Source: Stictocephala bisonia (lineage: Eukaryota; Arthropoda; Insecta; Hemiptera; Membracidae). From it: a DNA stretch of 64,000 bases. The translations under genes and the position numbers were made by a program. Under the pieces are notes generated by a model, which was not told where the DNA came from, did not search any database, and worked only from the letters and a program-made list of their open reading frames with translations. The stretch covers positions 1,025,501 through 1,089,500 of the forward strand of contig JAQJVL010000176.1 of the NCBI GenBank assembly GCA_035578905.1, read 5' to 3'. Positions 11,171-22,946 of the stretch are shown here, piece by piece (the stretch's first letter is position 1; every line of letters begins with the position of its first letter).

Positions 11171-11494
11171 TTTGAAACATGATAGACTTTAAAGACGCTC
11201 TCTTGCGCCTTTTACTTACTGACAAAATTAAATTTTAAACTGTGTGTAATAAGAATACCTACTAAAAACAAATAGTAACAAAATGTCATGTTTCACTCAT
11301 GTAAGTTAACTATACTACCAATAAACATGACTCATCACAATGCTGAAACTCACACCTTGTTATACTTAATGGTAGTGATCCTGATCTTTTAGTTTATCAT
11401 AGTCATATATCTGTGCTGACTATTTCACATCGTTATCTCAAATTTTGTATAATAAAAACATCAAAACCTAAGCAAAGATAAATTATAGTTTTAG
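11171..11494. other. ABCG intron 3 sequence with no recognised gene
   Basis: AT-rich. Nothing supportable was found. Confidence 0.3.
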
Positions 11495-11830
11495 ATTGTT
11501 TAGCGAGCCTTCTTGGCTGAGGTTTATGCTGCAAATTGATAATATCTGAAAGTTTAGATTCAGTTAATGAAATGGTTTATTCTCTTACCATACTAATTTT
11601 GAATCTTTAGAGTAATCTCCTATGGCTACTAGGAGAGTCAGCAAAAAGTGTTCAACGCCATGCACTACAGAAGAAACTGATGGTGAAAAAGAGACTCAGT
11701 TTTTCACAGAGCTAAATGACGAGAACTTTTTATTCAGTATTGTTATTTCCAAAACAAGTAAAGCAACAGCTAAGAAACTCAAGGCTTCGTTACATAAATT
11801 TACTTTTTTCTAACCAAAATCAATCATCTG
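11495..11830 (+). repeat. Dispersed repeat, second copy of the 6.3-kb family
   Basis: It aligns with 6300-6530, with shared blocks TTTAGATTCA, ACTAATTTTGAATCTTTA, GAGAGTCAGCAAAAAG and ACAGAGCTAAA. Unlike the first copy, it has no inverted partner. A 63-codon open frame starts at 11622 (MATRRVSKKCST...), but only part of it overlaps the shared block and its sequence resembles no family I know. It is more likely a repeat-internal open frame than a gene. Confidence 0.5.
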
Positions 11831-12209
11831 TGTCACTGTGGAAGTCAAGAAACATGTTTTTAGGAAGCAGACTTCTCCAGTTCCTATTGATATTCCTCTA
11901 AACAATTTAAATAATCACTTCTTAAGTCAACATCCCCTCCTCAAATATTGATATGCAGAACAATATTTTTTTACTTTTAATACTCCAACTGACCAGTTAC
12001 AGTTCCAGTTTAGAGCAGTACTCTCTTGTGATCTGACACTACAGGGAAAAATAATATTTCTGTATCACTTGTTAAATTAGCATGTTCAGTGTATTAAGTG
12101 GGTAGCTGTCTAGTCAATGGAAGGATTTAAGGATAACTTAAAAGCATTTTTGCTACTAAATTCTAACATGGCTGCCCTTATCAGGTCTTTGGATTCCTTC
12201 TACTATTCA
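11831..12209. other. ABCG intron 3 sequence with no recognised gene
   Basis: Nothing supportable on either strand between the dispersed repeat and the 49-bp minisatellite. Confidence 0.3.
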
Positions 12210-12748
12210 GAATGCCCCAGCCTTTTCTCGCTCACTGACCTGCTGCTGAGATGGTTACGAATGCCCCAGCCTTTACTCGCTCACTGACCTGCTGCTGAGA
12301 TGGTTACGAATGCCTCAGCCTTTACTCGCTCACTGACCTGCTGCTGAGATGGTTACGAATGCCCCAGCCTTTACTCGCTCACTGACCTGCTGCTGAGATG
12401 GTTACGAATGCCCCAGCCTTTACTCGCTCACTGACCTGCTGCTGAGATGGTTACGAATGCTTCAGCCTTTACTCGCTCACTGACCTGCTGCTGAGATGGT
12501 TACGAATGCCCCAGCCTTTACTCGCTCACTGACCTGCTGCTGAGATGGTTACGAATGCTTCAGCCTTTACTCGCTCACTGACCTGCTGCTGAGATGGTTA
12601 CGAATGCTTCAGCCTTTACTCGTTCACTGACCTGCTGCTGAGATGGTTACGAATGCCCCAGCCTTTACTCGCTCTCTGACCTGCTGCTGAGATGGTTACG
12701 AATGCTTCAGCCTTTACTCGCTCACTGACCTGCTGCTGAAATGGTTAC
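12210..12748. repeat. 49-bp minisatellite, 11 units
   Basis: Units begin at 12211, 12260, 12309, 12358 and so on to 12701, exactly 49 bp apart. Each carries CAGCCTTTACTCGCTCACTG, ACCTGCTGCTGAGATGG and TTACGAATG. They differ mainly at a CC/TT/CT dinucleotide before CAGCC. The last unit has one change (GAAATGG). The array is much more GC-rich than its surroundings. It ends about 350 bp downstream (in the gene's sense) of ABCG exon 3, inside intron 3. Confidence 0.95.
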
Positions 12749-13096
12749 CTTCTACAACCAGTCTCCTCTACTTTTTATAATTATTCATTATGATATCAAT
12801 ACCTTTCCACTATGCATCTCTTCCTACCGAATGAGTCATTACTTATTGGTACCAGGTGCCTCCTGGACTCGCCAATGAACTGATCGACCCACTACCCCAG
12901 ATGACCCGCTTGGTTATTTGGACCGGGACCAGCTGAACTGTTTTTAGGAGGTATTGTTAGTACCACTATTTTATTTACAAATTTAACATGGCATTAAAGT
13001 TTATACTGCTGTAGGATTTTTAAAACACAAATTGCTTAGTGAACAATCATTAAAACATGTTTAAAGAGAGGATCAACCAGATAATAATTTACTTAC

Positions 13097-13248
13097 CTCT
13101 TCTCTTATCTGGCACAGTGTAGGTGAGATCTGAGAACTGGATATCAATATCTGGGAATTGAGGCATGGAGGCCATTGAACACAGTCTGTTACTCAAGCCA
13201 GAAGGAGTGGTCGGCTCACTCACAGGTATATGGAAGATACCTGGGCTC
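13097..13248 (-). CDS. ABCG-type ABC transporter, exon 3
   Basis: This 152-bp exon encodes residues 23-72 of the predicted protein. It runs SPGIFHIPVSEPTTPSGLSN, RLCSMASMPQ, FPDIDIQFSD and LTYTVPDKRR. The second half is the first beta strand of an ABCG nucleotide-binding domain (I-x-F-x-D-L-x-Y-x-V). The Ser/Pro/Thr-rich first half is a likely disordered cytosolic tail. The acceptor is TTGACAG and the donor GTAAGT. Both split codons close perfectly: AA|G to Lys with the 18.1-kb exon, and G|GT to Gly with the 7.1-kb exon. That is the strongest evidence that the exons belong together. Confidence 0.92.
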
Positions 13249-13689
13249 CTGTCAAACAATTTTAGTTTAAATAACAGAACCAGATAAATTAGATTTTTTA
13301 AATTCCTCTCATATGTTTAGCTCATTAGCCTATTTAAACAGATGTTTATCATTCAAAATTGAATAGCTTTTTTATAATCATGCTTAGTATTATTTCAGGA
13401 ATAGTAATCGACATTCATATTTATTCTGAATTCTACATCAGTTAAATTTGCAATGCTTGAATTTGTAGGGTGGTAACGAAGGTGAAGGAGGAAAACTAGG
13501 TGATTGAATCATTAAGAAGAAGTAGATAGGTTTACAGAAAAGTGAGAGAGTACCATACAAGTTACACTATTTCTTGTACTGATATATGGTTAAGAAATCT
13601 GGATGATAAGAATGAGGGACAAGAGTACAAAATAAACATGTGAAATAATTTTTTGATTTTGAATGTTTTTGAGAAATTGTATATAGGAG

Positions 13690-16120
13690 AGGAATATACA
13701 ATACAATACAATACAATACAATAATTTCTTTATTTACATACCGTATTCATTGAGAATAGTACATGCGTCAAAAAATTATTTAATTTTACAGTCAGTTTGT
13801 CAGAAAAAGAGCTGGTTGTTAAAAAATTCTTTTTCAGTCTAGAAAGGGCGGTCTTGTAGCCATGTTGTGAGCTGGATCTTGAGGCGTTGTGCTGGTTCTT
13901 TTTTAAGTTCTTCGGGCAGATGGTTGTAGAAAAGTGCTCCTTTGTAGGATGGTTTTTTCTCGTACAGACTTAGGTGATGTGTTGGCAGAGTAAAACTTGC
14001 AGCATTTCGAGTGTTGTGATGATGTATGTCTCTATGTCTGGTTTGGTTTGTTGAAGTGGCATGGAGAATAGCATCACGGATGTAGAGTGCAGTTACTGTA
14101 AGAATCTTCAGCTCCCTGAAGGCATTTCTGCAGCTTTCTAGGTATCTAAGGCCTGCAAGACATCTTACAGCTCTTTTTTGTTGGATAAGGACTCTTTCGA
14201 GGTTGTTGGTGGAAGTTCCTCCCCATACCACCATACCATATCTGAGGTGTGACTCGAATAAGGCATGGTAGGCTGTTCTTGCAGTTTCCTGGTCACTTAC
14301 TTGCATTATTCACCTTATGACATAAATACCAGAACTAAGTTTCTTGCAGAGATGGTCGATGTGCTGCTTCCATGTAAGATGTGAATCCATAATGACTCCA
14401 AGGTACTTTGTACTCTGTTGTGCTTCTAGCCCAGGAAGTGTTATGTTTGTGTTTTTATTTTTGGTAGTGAAATTGGTTTGGACAGTTTTTTTTTTTCGTT
14501 GAGTGCAAGTTCGTTGTGGGTGCAGTACTGTTCAGTCCTATTGAAAGTAGTGTTGGCGTTTCTGTTTAGAGTTTCTACTGCTTTATTTTTTAGTGTGAGG
14601 ACCGCGTCGTCTGCATACATAGTGGTTTGGCAGTGTACCTGGAGATAGTCTGGGAGATCGTTTGTGAGGAGGAGGAACAGGACCGGTCCCAGAACTGATC
14701 CCTGTGGCACTCCTCTCTGCACGGCAGTCATTTCAGAATGTATTTTATGAAGAGTGTTGTTCTCTGTATACTGAATTTCAACTAGTTGTTGTCTGTCAGC
14801 TAGATAGCTCTGGAACCATTTCCCCGCCATCCCCTTAATAGCCAGGGCTTCTAGTTTTTTGAGGAGTTGTTTGTGATTGAGGCAGTCGAAGGCCTTACTG
14901 AAATCCAGGAACAAGCCAGTAACTGCACAGCCATCTTCTAGTTGATCAATTATGTACTCAGTGAGTTGTACTAAGGCCGTAGTAGTAGACCTGTCTTTGA
15001 GAAAGCCGTGTTGCTGGTTTGTTAGAAGTGAATTTTGTCTAGATGAGAAAGAAGTCTGTTTAGAACAATTTTTTCAAAAATTTTTAGAGAATGTGGGAAT
15101 GAGTGATATTGGTCTGTAACTTTTTGTGTCGGTGGTTGGCCCATTTTTATATTTTGGATAGACTTTGGAAATGTTTAGTTGTGCCGGGAAAACACCTTGT
15201 AAAAGAGACTTGTTTATAACAGCTGTTAGTGGAATAGTGAGTTCTTCTTTGCAGGTTTATACTAGTTTGGCTGATATTTCGTCAATTCCTGATGAGGTTT
15301 TAGGTTTTAAAGAGTCTATGGCTTTTTGTATATCTGTCTGGGTTGCAGGCTGGAGTTGAAGTTTGAAGTTAGTGATTGGGGGTATTTCCTGGTTGCTATT
15401 TTTTATGTTAATGTTGTTTGCTTGGAGTGTCCTTTCAGCAGCTGTTCCAAAGTAACTATTGAGGCAGTTTGCTATTTTAGCAGGGTCGTGCAGTGTCCTG
15501 CCGTCTGTAATGAGTTTCCATTTATTCACCTGTTTGGGTTTTGCCTTCCTTTCATTGTTTATTACTTGCCATAAGGCTCTGGACTTGTTGTCGGCATTTG
15601 TAATGTAGTCAGATGTTCGTGTTTTCTTCAGTGTTTTAAGCCTTTGGTCATAATCTTTTTTCTTTGCTGCAGTTTCAGCTTTGTCCTCAGGTCGGCCTGT
15701 GCAGAGTTCTTTTTCCAAAGCTTCAATATATAGGCTTTTTAGTCTAGTACATTCATCATCCCAGTATTTTCTTTGTTTATGTCCCTTGTTTCTAGTTGTT
15801 TTAATAGGGCAGAGTTCGTTCATTATTGTCCGTATTGTGTTGTGAAAAATGTCATAGGCTTGACTGGCATCTTGTGTTAGGCAGACAGTATCCCAACTTT
15901 GGTCCATTAGTCTGGTTTTAAAGAGCTGTAATGTGTTTTTGTTAATTTTTCTTTTCTTTCTATGGTCGTCTTTGTTTTGTCTAGTGATGGTAGCTGAAGT
16001 GTGGCGATTTGAGCCGTGTGATCCGAGAGTCCAGTTATTAGTATGGTGGTTTGAATGAGTTGGGGGTCGACGTTTGTGCAGATCCTGTGTAAGGATAAGA
16101 TATCTCATCACTTTACCAGT
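13690..16120 (-). pseudogene. Dead LINE (CR1/L2-like), nearly complete 3' half
   Basis: It covers the end of an APE endonuclease (GLSDHTAQI, with the catalytic DH), a basic linker and a reverse transcriptase. RT landmarks are SGIDEISAKLV, FLDFSKAFDCLNH, WFQSYLADRQQLVEI, GVPQGSVLGPVLF and an intact MYADDAVL active site. Thumb and C-terminus follow (SHLRYGMVVWGGT, QKRAVRCLAGL, HHHNTRNA, FYNHLPEEL). Several frameshifts and stops break the ORF. The 3' tail is a (TTGTA)n repeat at about 13700-13725, read on the minus strand after an AATAAAG-like end. It lies in ABCG intron 2, same strand as the gene. Confidence 0.9.
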
Positions 16121-16189
16121 CTAAATATTTCTAGTGATACAGTAAACATGTACTTTCAACTACCTAAATTTGTAACACACTTAACCCCC

Positions 16190-16425
16190 GCCTTAACAAA
16201 TTTGACACACCCGCCCACCCATACACATACAGTGGTATTGACCCACCCACCCATACGCATACAATGGTTTTGACCCTCCCACCCACTCATACACATACCG
16301 TGCTATTGACCCACCCACCCACCCATACATATAAGGTGTTTTTGAAACCCACCCGCGCACCTATACACGTACGGTGGTATTGAATCCCACCCACCCACCC
16401 TTACACGTATGGGTGTATATTTTAT
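16190..16425. repeat. GTGGG-rich 36-bp-type minisatellite, locus 1
   Basis: Degenerate tandem units of about 36-45 bp, written on this strand as CACCCACCCATACACATAC, AGTGGTATTGACCCACC and variants. The complement matches the TACCACTGTACGTGTATGGG units seen near 50.4, 57.4 and 63.4 kb. A short palindromic AT stretch (16420-16465) follows at once. Confidence 0.8.
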
Positions 16426-16465
16426 ATAATAAAATTTATAATATTTTATTATATAAAATAAAATA

Positions 16466-17885
16466 AAAAAATAGAAGAAGGATGTAGTAGAAACACTTTA
16501 AGACAAGTGGGCAGGATCAAGACAAGAAGATTGAGATGTTTCAGGATGAAGGATGTTGAGATATGTAAGGATGAAGGAGGACAGACTACTTTCTCAAGAA
16601 TTCCCAATGGGTGGTTGGGTGGCATGTATACTCACTGTAAAATCAAAGTTCAATTACCCCATAAATTGGTAACGAAAAAGACGAAAATTAGAAATTACAA
16701 GTGATACACCCATTAATGTCAGTCAAAAACAAGTCCTAGTCATATGTTCTACTGGCCTGGCTAGTATAAAAAGCAACTTAAGTGTTTTTGTGCTATCAAT
16801 TACTTAAGTACAAATTTCAAATGCATTTATTTTGATATCTTGCAAAGGCAAATAAAACTAGAGGAAACATATAAACTTGATTGAACATATAACATATAAA
16901 CATTCTCTGATCCTTTTTCTGACTCCTGTCTATAGTTATTTCAGCAAAAACTATGATTTACATCATGTATAAAACAGCTGTGAACTAACAGAGATAAATA
17001 GAACAATTTACAATTAAGTGCAATAATTTCCTCTGATTTTTGCCTGCTATTTTAAATAACAAATAAAATTAGCAGCAAAACAATAATTCTCTATGTCATT
17101 ATCTTATTCATTATTAGTCAAGTAATATAAATCCTGTAAACTTTAACTTGAATAATTTAGTAACTACAAATTTACCAAGAGGAAACTGCTCTGTCGCTTC
17201 TTAGGAATACCACTATCTAATGTTTATGATATTTATTTAATATAAATCTCTTGACCCTATAAATAGTTACTAAGCCAAATAGAATTTAATGTCTGCTGTC
17301 AAGATGCCAATGTGAGACAAGACCATGAAGTAGCCAGCTCTCTCCGTCTAAAGGACTCAAGACTTTTAGACAAGGATTGAGTACATTGTTGAATGAAGAT
17401 CCATTTTCTGTTCAAGTGTACAAATTATTGTGTATGATAAAAAAAAGACAATAAATTGAAATACATTCTTAAACCCCTATACTGATTCTTGTACCTAATA
17501 AATACATTTTTTATCAATCAATTATTTTAAAAATATTTTTTATTTTTATTGATGTCCTTTCCACTATTGAAGTGGACCTTCTGAAGACAAAAAATGCCAC
17601 TCAATAATAATAATTTGATGATGTTATGCTATGGTGAATTTGGTTGGAAGAATCGTGAAGTGATGTGATTATTTAGCTCTCTAGCCTAATTAGGCTATTT
17701 AAGAGCTGTCTTTATACAAACATTATAAATTTCTGTACACATAAAAATTAAAATAATATGGAACAAATCTAAATCTTATTAATTAAATATAAAGACATGA
17801 CTTAAAAGTTTGCTTCAAATTTAATCAAAAGTGTTATTATTGCTCTTTATATAACGGTAATAGTCAACATTTTATCAGAATATTG
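16466..17885. other. ABCG intron 2 sequence with no recognised gene
   Basis: Mostly AT-rich, with a purine-rich patch at about 16500-16620. I found no exon or named repeat. Confidence 0.35.
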
Positions 17886-17887
17886 AC

Positions 17888-18080
17888 AAGGGGCTAAGGC
17901 GCTGGCTTGCCACGCTGCCGGTCCGGGTTCGATTCCCGATGTGACCATTAATAGATTTTGCCTTGCCGCTCCCGTGGTTTGGAAGTCACATAAAGCCGTT
18001 GGTCCCCAGGTTAAGTGTTAGAGAGGGCTCCTTAGCCCTAACTTCGCCTGGTAAAACAAGACAATCTTTAACTTTAACTT
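17888..18080 (+). mobile_element. tRNA-derived SINE, family A
   Basis: The head has a pol III A-box-like GGGCTAAGGCGCTGG and a perfect B box GGTTCGATTCC (17926-17936). The tRNA-unrelated body follows (GCTCCCGTGGTTTGGAAGTC, GGTCCCCAGGTTAAGTG), then a CTTTAACTTTAACTTTT tail. It lies in ABCG intron 2, about 65 bp from exon 2, in antisense orientation to the gene. Confidence 0.75.
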
Positions 18081-18144
18081 TTGTATTAAAAATGTGCTAA
18101 TGTTTGCAATTAGATTTAAAACGTAATAGCAAATGTTAACTTAC

Positions 18145-18247
18145 TTTGATTCAAAGGATATGTTTTTCTTTTGTGATGGCATAACTATGCCACCGATGAC
18201 TTGAGCCATTCTGGACTATTTTCATTCAACAGAAATCCAGCAAAACT
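18145..18247 (-). CDS. ABCG-type ABC transporter, start-codon exon (exon 2)
   Basis: Translation begins at 18209 and the coding part is 18145-18209: MAQVIGGIVMPSQKKNISFE, then S, with AA carried into the next exon. The start has A at -3 and G at +4, and an in-frame TAG lies 9 nt upstream, so no longer N-terminus is possible in this exon. An acceptor (TTTTTTCAG) at 18248 and a donor (GTAAGT) bound it. The first 38 nt are 5' UTR. The short cytosolic N-terminus before the nucleotide-binding domain is normal for ABCG half-transporters. The upstream exon is inferred to be at 37.45 kb. Confidence 0.85.
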
Positions 18248-18249
18248 CT

Positions 18250-20320
18250 GAAAAAATATCATAAAATTAGTGTAATTTTACAGTTACAGTTTAGTATGTA
18301 GTTGCTTACCCACCATGTAGTAGGTCTATTCAATATACTCCCACACTGTCATTGTATGTAAGCTTCCAACTGCCCACTTTTTTAACATCCATTTAATGTA
18401 AATTTAAAATCAACTTTATGTAATTTTATATTTACATACAAATTCCTAATTAGTTTTATAGAAAACATACCAAAATATTTAGTTTGAAGTTTTTATTTTC
18501 ACCTATTTTTCAAAACTAGGCATAAGTATTAAAATAGCAAAAGCAAATCCAATGCGCAATACTATAACGTTTAAAATGACACCTCCTATAAAACTTTCGG
18601 TCAATAAATAACAACAAAAATATGGATTCGCAAATAAAATTGTTCTTATGGGATTAAAACCAACATGGCCAACAGCCTCTGCACTCTTATAAGTTGTCCC
18701 ACTCTCATTCCCAATTCATTGCTTCAGATTCAGCTCAGCCATTACTGGCGGAGATTTTATCACCATCAGCATGTTGGGCAAGTCATATTGTTTCTCTCAG
18801 TGCTTTTCGTTCCCAGATCTGTTATTTTTGTCTTGTTTAGTGCTTGTGCAAACTTAATTGTTACGTGCAAACTTAATTGTTACATCACGTTTATTTTGGA
18901 TAAGTGAATATAGTTTGGTTTTGCAATGAAAGAAGATTATTTTATTTAAAACAATTTTCTGATGGTAAATTCAAGTCAGAAGACAGTTTGGACAGCTCTG
19001 ACGACAGTGCTGACGTCAATCCAACAAAGTCGCCTTGTTGGTGCCACCCATTAAGTTTGGTGCCACTATAATGGGCTAAGCTTAGGACACACAGAATTCA
19101 TTTTTTTACTTCAAACAACTTTTGTGAACTGTCTGAAAATAAACACTATAAAAGTGTAAATAAAAGTACTGTAATACAATATTTCGTGATATTTTTGGCG
19201 GAAAGTTTGTTAATGGAGGATCGCAAACCGGTGGCAGACAACGTCTATGGACATCACAGTTAGACATTAAAATGGCACCCTATATCCCTCCAGACAACTC
19301 TCCAAACTATTCTGACCATTCTAAGTTATAAGAATTGTAATACCCACATTTTAGAGCATTAATTGTAAAAATTGTCAATAGTCAACATGTTAACAACAAA
19401 CAATGATTAAATAGTTTTTAAAAACATCAATCAACATTTTTAGTAAATTAACTATACATATCAGAAAATCTAGATGAACATGTCATCAGACAAATCACGA
19501 AAAATTACTTGACTAGGAAATGTTTATAGAAAATTGGAGATTTTATGTTTCAAGAATTGTAACAAAACAACCTACTTTGTTTTATTTTTCCTTTTTTTTT
19601 ATATTAATTTATTTTTTATATATTGTATGTACTGTGTAGTTCTTTACGTAAGGACAATAAAGATTATTATTATTAGACTAATTTATGAAACCAATAAAAC
19701 ACAATATTAATTTTGAACTATAACAAAAATCAATTTATCACATTTCATAGGAAATGTTACAAAACAAAATTATCAGGAGTTGATAAGTCAATATTCCTTA
19801 TTTGAAACATATAATTGATTTTCTGTCTCCTCTATTGATCTTAACATCATCAAATATATTAGCACTATTGAAATTCTCCACGGCATCTTCAAAGATTGCA
19901 GGTACAAGTGATTCAGAGCGTCCCATTTGTAGGAGTCAGAGGTTTGAGGTAGGGTGACCTTGCAAGCAATGTTGCTGGGCCCCTATGACCAATCCATTGG
20001 TTATGGCATGTTTCATTTAGGTGATTTCAAACTTGACAACTAAAATGATTTAAAGTCATAGCTTACATATCCTGGTTTGATAGGACATTCCAAGTAATCT
20101 CAACAATAGATATCTAATCATATTTGTGCCTGTAATTTGATAAGTGACTGCTAGTTTAAACTGCAATATATTTACACGTGACTACACCAGCCCTCCACTA
20201 GTGGGCAGGAACAGCTGATAAATTGAGGTTCAAAATATAACATTCTTAAATTCTTGTGTGTGTACAATCAGTTGTTGTAATTCTATAGTAAACTTGATTA
20301 AAAAATAATATATTATAGAA
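18250..20320. other. ABCG intron 1, mostly unrecognised
   Basis: There are two things to note. At 18940-19330 a stretch less AT-rich than its surroundings reads partly as an acidic Ser/Asp-rich peptide (DSLDSSDDSADVNPTKS) and may be a decayed transposase N-terminus, but I cannot place it. At about 19590-19675 there is a LINE-like 3' tail (GTAAGGACAATAAAG, then an ATT repeat) without recognisable coding sequence. Otherwise I see nothing. Confidence 0.35.
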
Positions 20321-20850
20321 TACTAGCTGAACCCGGCGGACGTTGTCTCGCCTTTTATTTTTCATTGACATCCAAAATAAAGCAATAAAAAGAATTATAG
20401 AAAATTATTTATTTTTTATTTTCACGTTTCACCACATGTTTTAATTACCGAGGAAAAAAGGTTAACACCAAATACAGATCACCTGACCAAGTAAAAGTAG
20501 TGTGTGCTACACTCTCAAGGTGAAATGTAGAACTACAATAAATCAAAACATATACAGTACTGTTGTTGTGAGAACTTCAATCTGCTTATGGCATGTGAAA
20601 CTACATTAAACCACACAGTCATATGTTTTTTTTAAACAATTCAGATTCTCCATTTGAATAACATGGGATCTTTAGGAGCCCGTGGGGCGGGATTCTCTGG
20701 ACGGATCTGCATCAAACTTCACAGAAACCATCTCGGGAGTATACAGGATAGCATCCTAAAGTTTCATGGCGATCGGTTGGATGGTTTGGCAGCGCATAAA
20801 CTTCAAAAACACACACACACATATACAAACATCCTCTTTTATAAATATAG
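20321..20850 (+). repeat. Interspersed repeat, ACTAGCTGAACCCGGCG type
   Basis: The head TACTAGCTGAACCCGGCGGA and CGTTGTCTCGCC and the AT-rich end TTTTATAAATATAGA form a layout I associate with abundant non-coding insect repeats. The 3' half contains a conserved-looking block (GCATCAAACTTCACAGAAAC; AAGTTTCATGGCGATCGG). I cannot assign it to a class. The repeat near 52.1 kb has a similar overall layout (CTAGAGGACACCCC head, ATATATAGATT end) but is not the same sequence. Confidence 0.5.
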
Positions 20851-21084
20851 ACAACTCAACAATAATGTAAAGAGTTAAACACCAAATTTAGTTATTAATT
20901 ACAACTTATCAACACCTACCACAAAGTACAGTCAATGGTAAATATCATTGTTCAAAGCTCAAACTAATATAAAACTTAAACTTGTTATTTTTGCCATCTT
21001 AATTATGGTTATAATAGAAATATAAGAGTCTGCAGAGCCTATCCGCCATGTTGGTTTTAATTCATATTCAACCTATTTATATAT

Positions 21085-21240
21085 GCCCTCGAGGTGGCTT
21101 AGCAGCTAAGGCTTTGGACTGCGAAGGGCAAGGTCCAAGGTTTGAATCCTCAACTGAGCCATCGGTCGGTACTTCACTCGTAATAAAGTTCATGCACAGG
21201 CCTGCAGGCACATGTTAACTGAGTGAAGTTAAGGAAATTC
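21085..21240 (+). mobile_element. tRNA-derived SINE, family B, copy 1
   Basis: An A-box region GGTGGCTTAGCAGCTAAGG and a B box GGTTTGAATCC (21139-21149) are followed by CTGAGCCATCGGTCGGTACT, TCACTCGTAATAAAGTT and GCACAGGCCTGCAGGC. The same body recurs at 51339-51510, which keeps a poly-A tail. The two copies define one SINE family. Confidence 0.8.
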
Positions 21241-21244
21241 TATA

Positions 21245-22574
21245 GTAACATTTTAAAATTCTACAAACTTCACTCACCATTAAAATACAAAATAATTATA
21301 TAGATTTTATTATTTTATATCCTCTGTTAGACCATAGACTGAATATTTTCATGTTAGTCTAACAGAACAAATAATAGCATACTAGTCAGTACTAAATGCA
21401 TTGCCGGAGCAGCAGTAATGAACTGTCACAAAACAAAGCAAATGGAATTTGTAAAATAAGTCGCCGATATTAGGTGGAATCATGATATTTACATACCGGT
21501 AAGCAATATTAAACCCATCAATATATTGTTACTTACAAATTGTAGAGTGAAAATTTAAATTAAACTATATTTATGATAAATCAATGAGCCACTCCAAAAT
21601 TAAAGAGTTTTGATTGATTATGATATGATATCAAAATCAATCTTATTTACCTTTGCTCAAAATTATTGGTATTCAATATTTCCTCTATGATCCCCCCTGA
21701 TCCCTTCCTATATTTTTAGGAGAATCAGTTGACAATACGGTTCTGCCGCCACTGCCAGTATCTATGATGTGCTTAAGGTCTTGCATACTAAACTGCACTC
21801 TTTGTACTTCTTAAATTTTCTTTTATACCTTCTGAATTGTATTTCGTGACAGTGGAGACTAAATAAAATAAGTTCAATATCAGAAAATAAATTTGAACTT
21901 ATAAAATTATTCCACCATCAATACAAAATTCTGGTTAATTTCAATCTTGTTTATAAAAAGCAAGTTTATTTTTGAAACAAAAAACTAAAAATAAATAGTA
22001 ATGACCTAATCATTCAGAGGTTGTGAAAATAAGCTGAAGTATCCAAATTAAAAATCTTTTTCATCTATACATCTGAAAAATCCCCTTTCACGTCTTATAT
22101 TATTTCAATCCTAAAGGCATCTATCAATTATTAGTAAAAAAAATGCTATGTGTGTGTAACAAATTAACAGATTTAACAATATTAACTCCTTTTACCATCT
22201 TAGAGTGTACCTTTCTGTACCAACTACCCATCCCGGTGTTTTCGGCCACTGTAATATTAACACAATTATCTCTGTACATGACTATGATGTATAAGTAATA
22301 ATATTTTGTTTTACATTTGGAGTCGTATATTATAGAACAGATCTTAATTAATTGTAAATCATTACAATATAAAGTAGCTCACAAAGTGTAAAATAGAATA
22401 TAAATCAATATTTTAAAATACTAAAATTATTTATTTTTGAATGAGTATAAGATGAAAAAATGGAGACAAAGCATGAAATAGCTATAAATAGTTACATGCC
22501 TACACTCATCATTGTTGAGTAGGCCTACACAAATTCAACAGTGCAATTTATTCAATTAAGCTGCAATAAACGCA
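21245..22574. other. ABCG intron 1, no recognised gene
   Basis: AT-rich. No exon or family member was recognised. Confidence 0.35.
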
Positions 22575-22946
22575 ATTCCATTCATTAAATTCAAATTCTT
22601 TTATCTTCCATTAAGTAATTCACAATTACAATAGGCATTTTCACATTAAATACAATACTATAAAAATATTTTTAAAAATAAATAATTAACTAATTAGGGA
22701 ATTAAGTGGTCTATTGAACAATTCATATATTCATGTAATGTGTAAAAATATTTACTTAAGCCATTTTGATACTTCATTCTTGAACTTATTCAGAGGTAAA
22801 GCTCTTTTGTTTACAGGTAACTTATTAAACAATTTAACCTTTTGATAATTAAAACTATTTAATAACTTATCCAGTCTAACTTTAGGAATGATAAAGTAAT
22901 GTTTACTCCCGGTATTATGTACATGGGTATTGATATTAACGTTATT
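22575..22946 (-). pseudogene. LINE C-terminal fragment (CR1-like)
   Basis: The minus strand reads NINTHVHNTGSKHYFIIPK, VRLDKLLNSFNYQKVKLFNK and LPVNKRALPLNKFKNEV, then SKWLK and a stop. This is the extreme C-terminus of a LINE ORF2 (HVHNT..., Y...KLFNKLP...FK..V..WL). The 3' UTR runs to about 22575. It belongs to a different lineage from the LINE beginning just upstream on the same strand, whose ATTG-repeat tail abuts it. Confidence 0.7.

Noticed and set aside
15165..15574. Plus-strand open frames across 15.1-15.6 kb and at 23533-23763
   Set aside because: They are antisense shadows of LINE reverse transcriptase on the minus strand.
17888..17960. Functional tRNA gene
   Set aside because: A and B boxes are present but a full cloverleaf could not be drawn and a long SINE body follows, so it is called a SINE; the same applies at 21085 and 51339.
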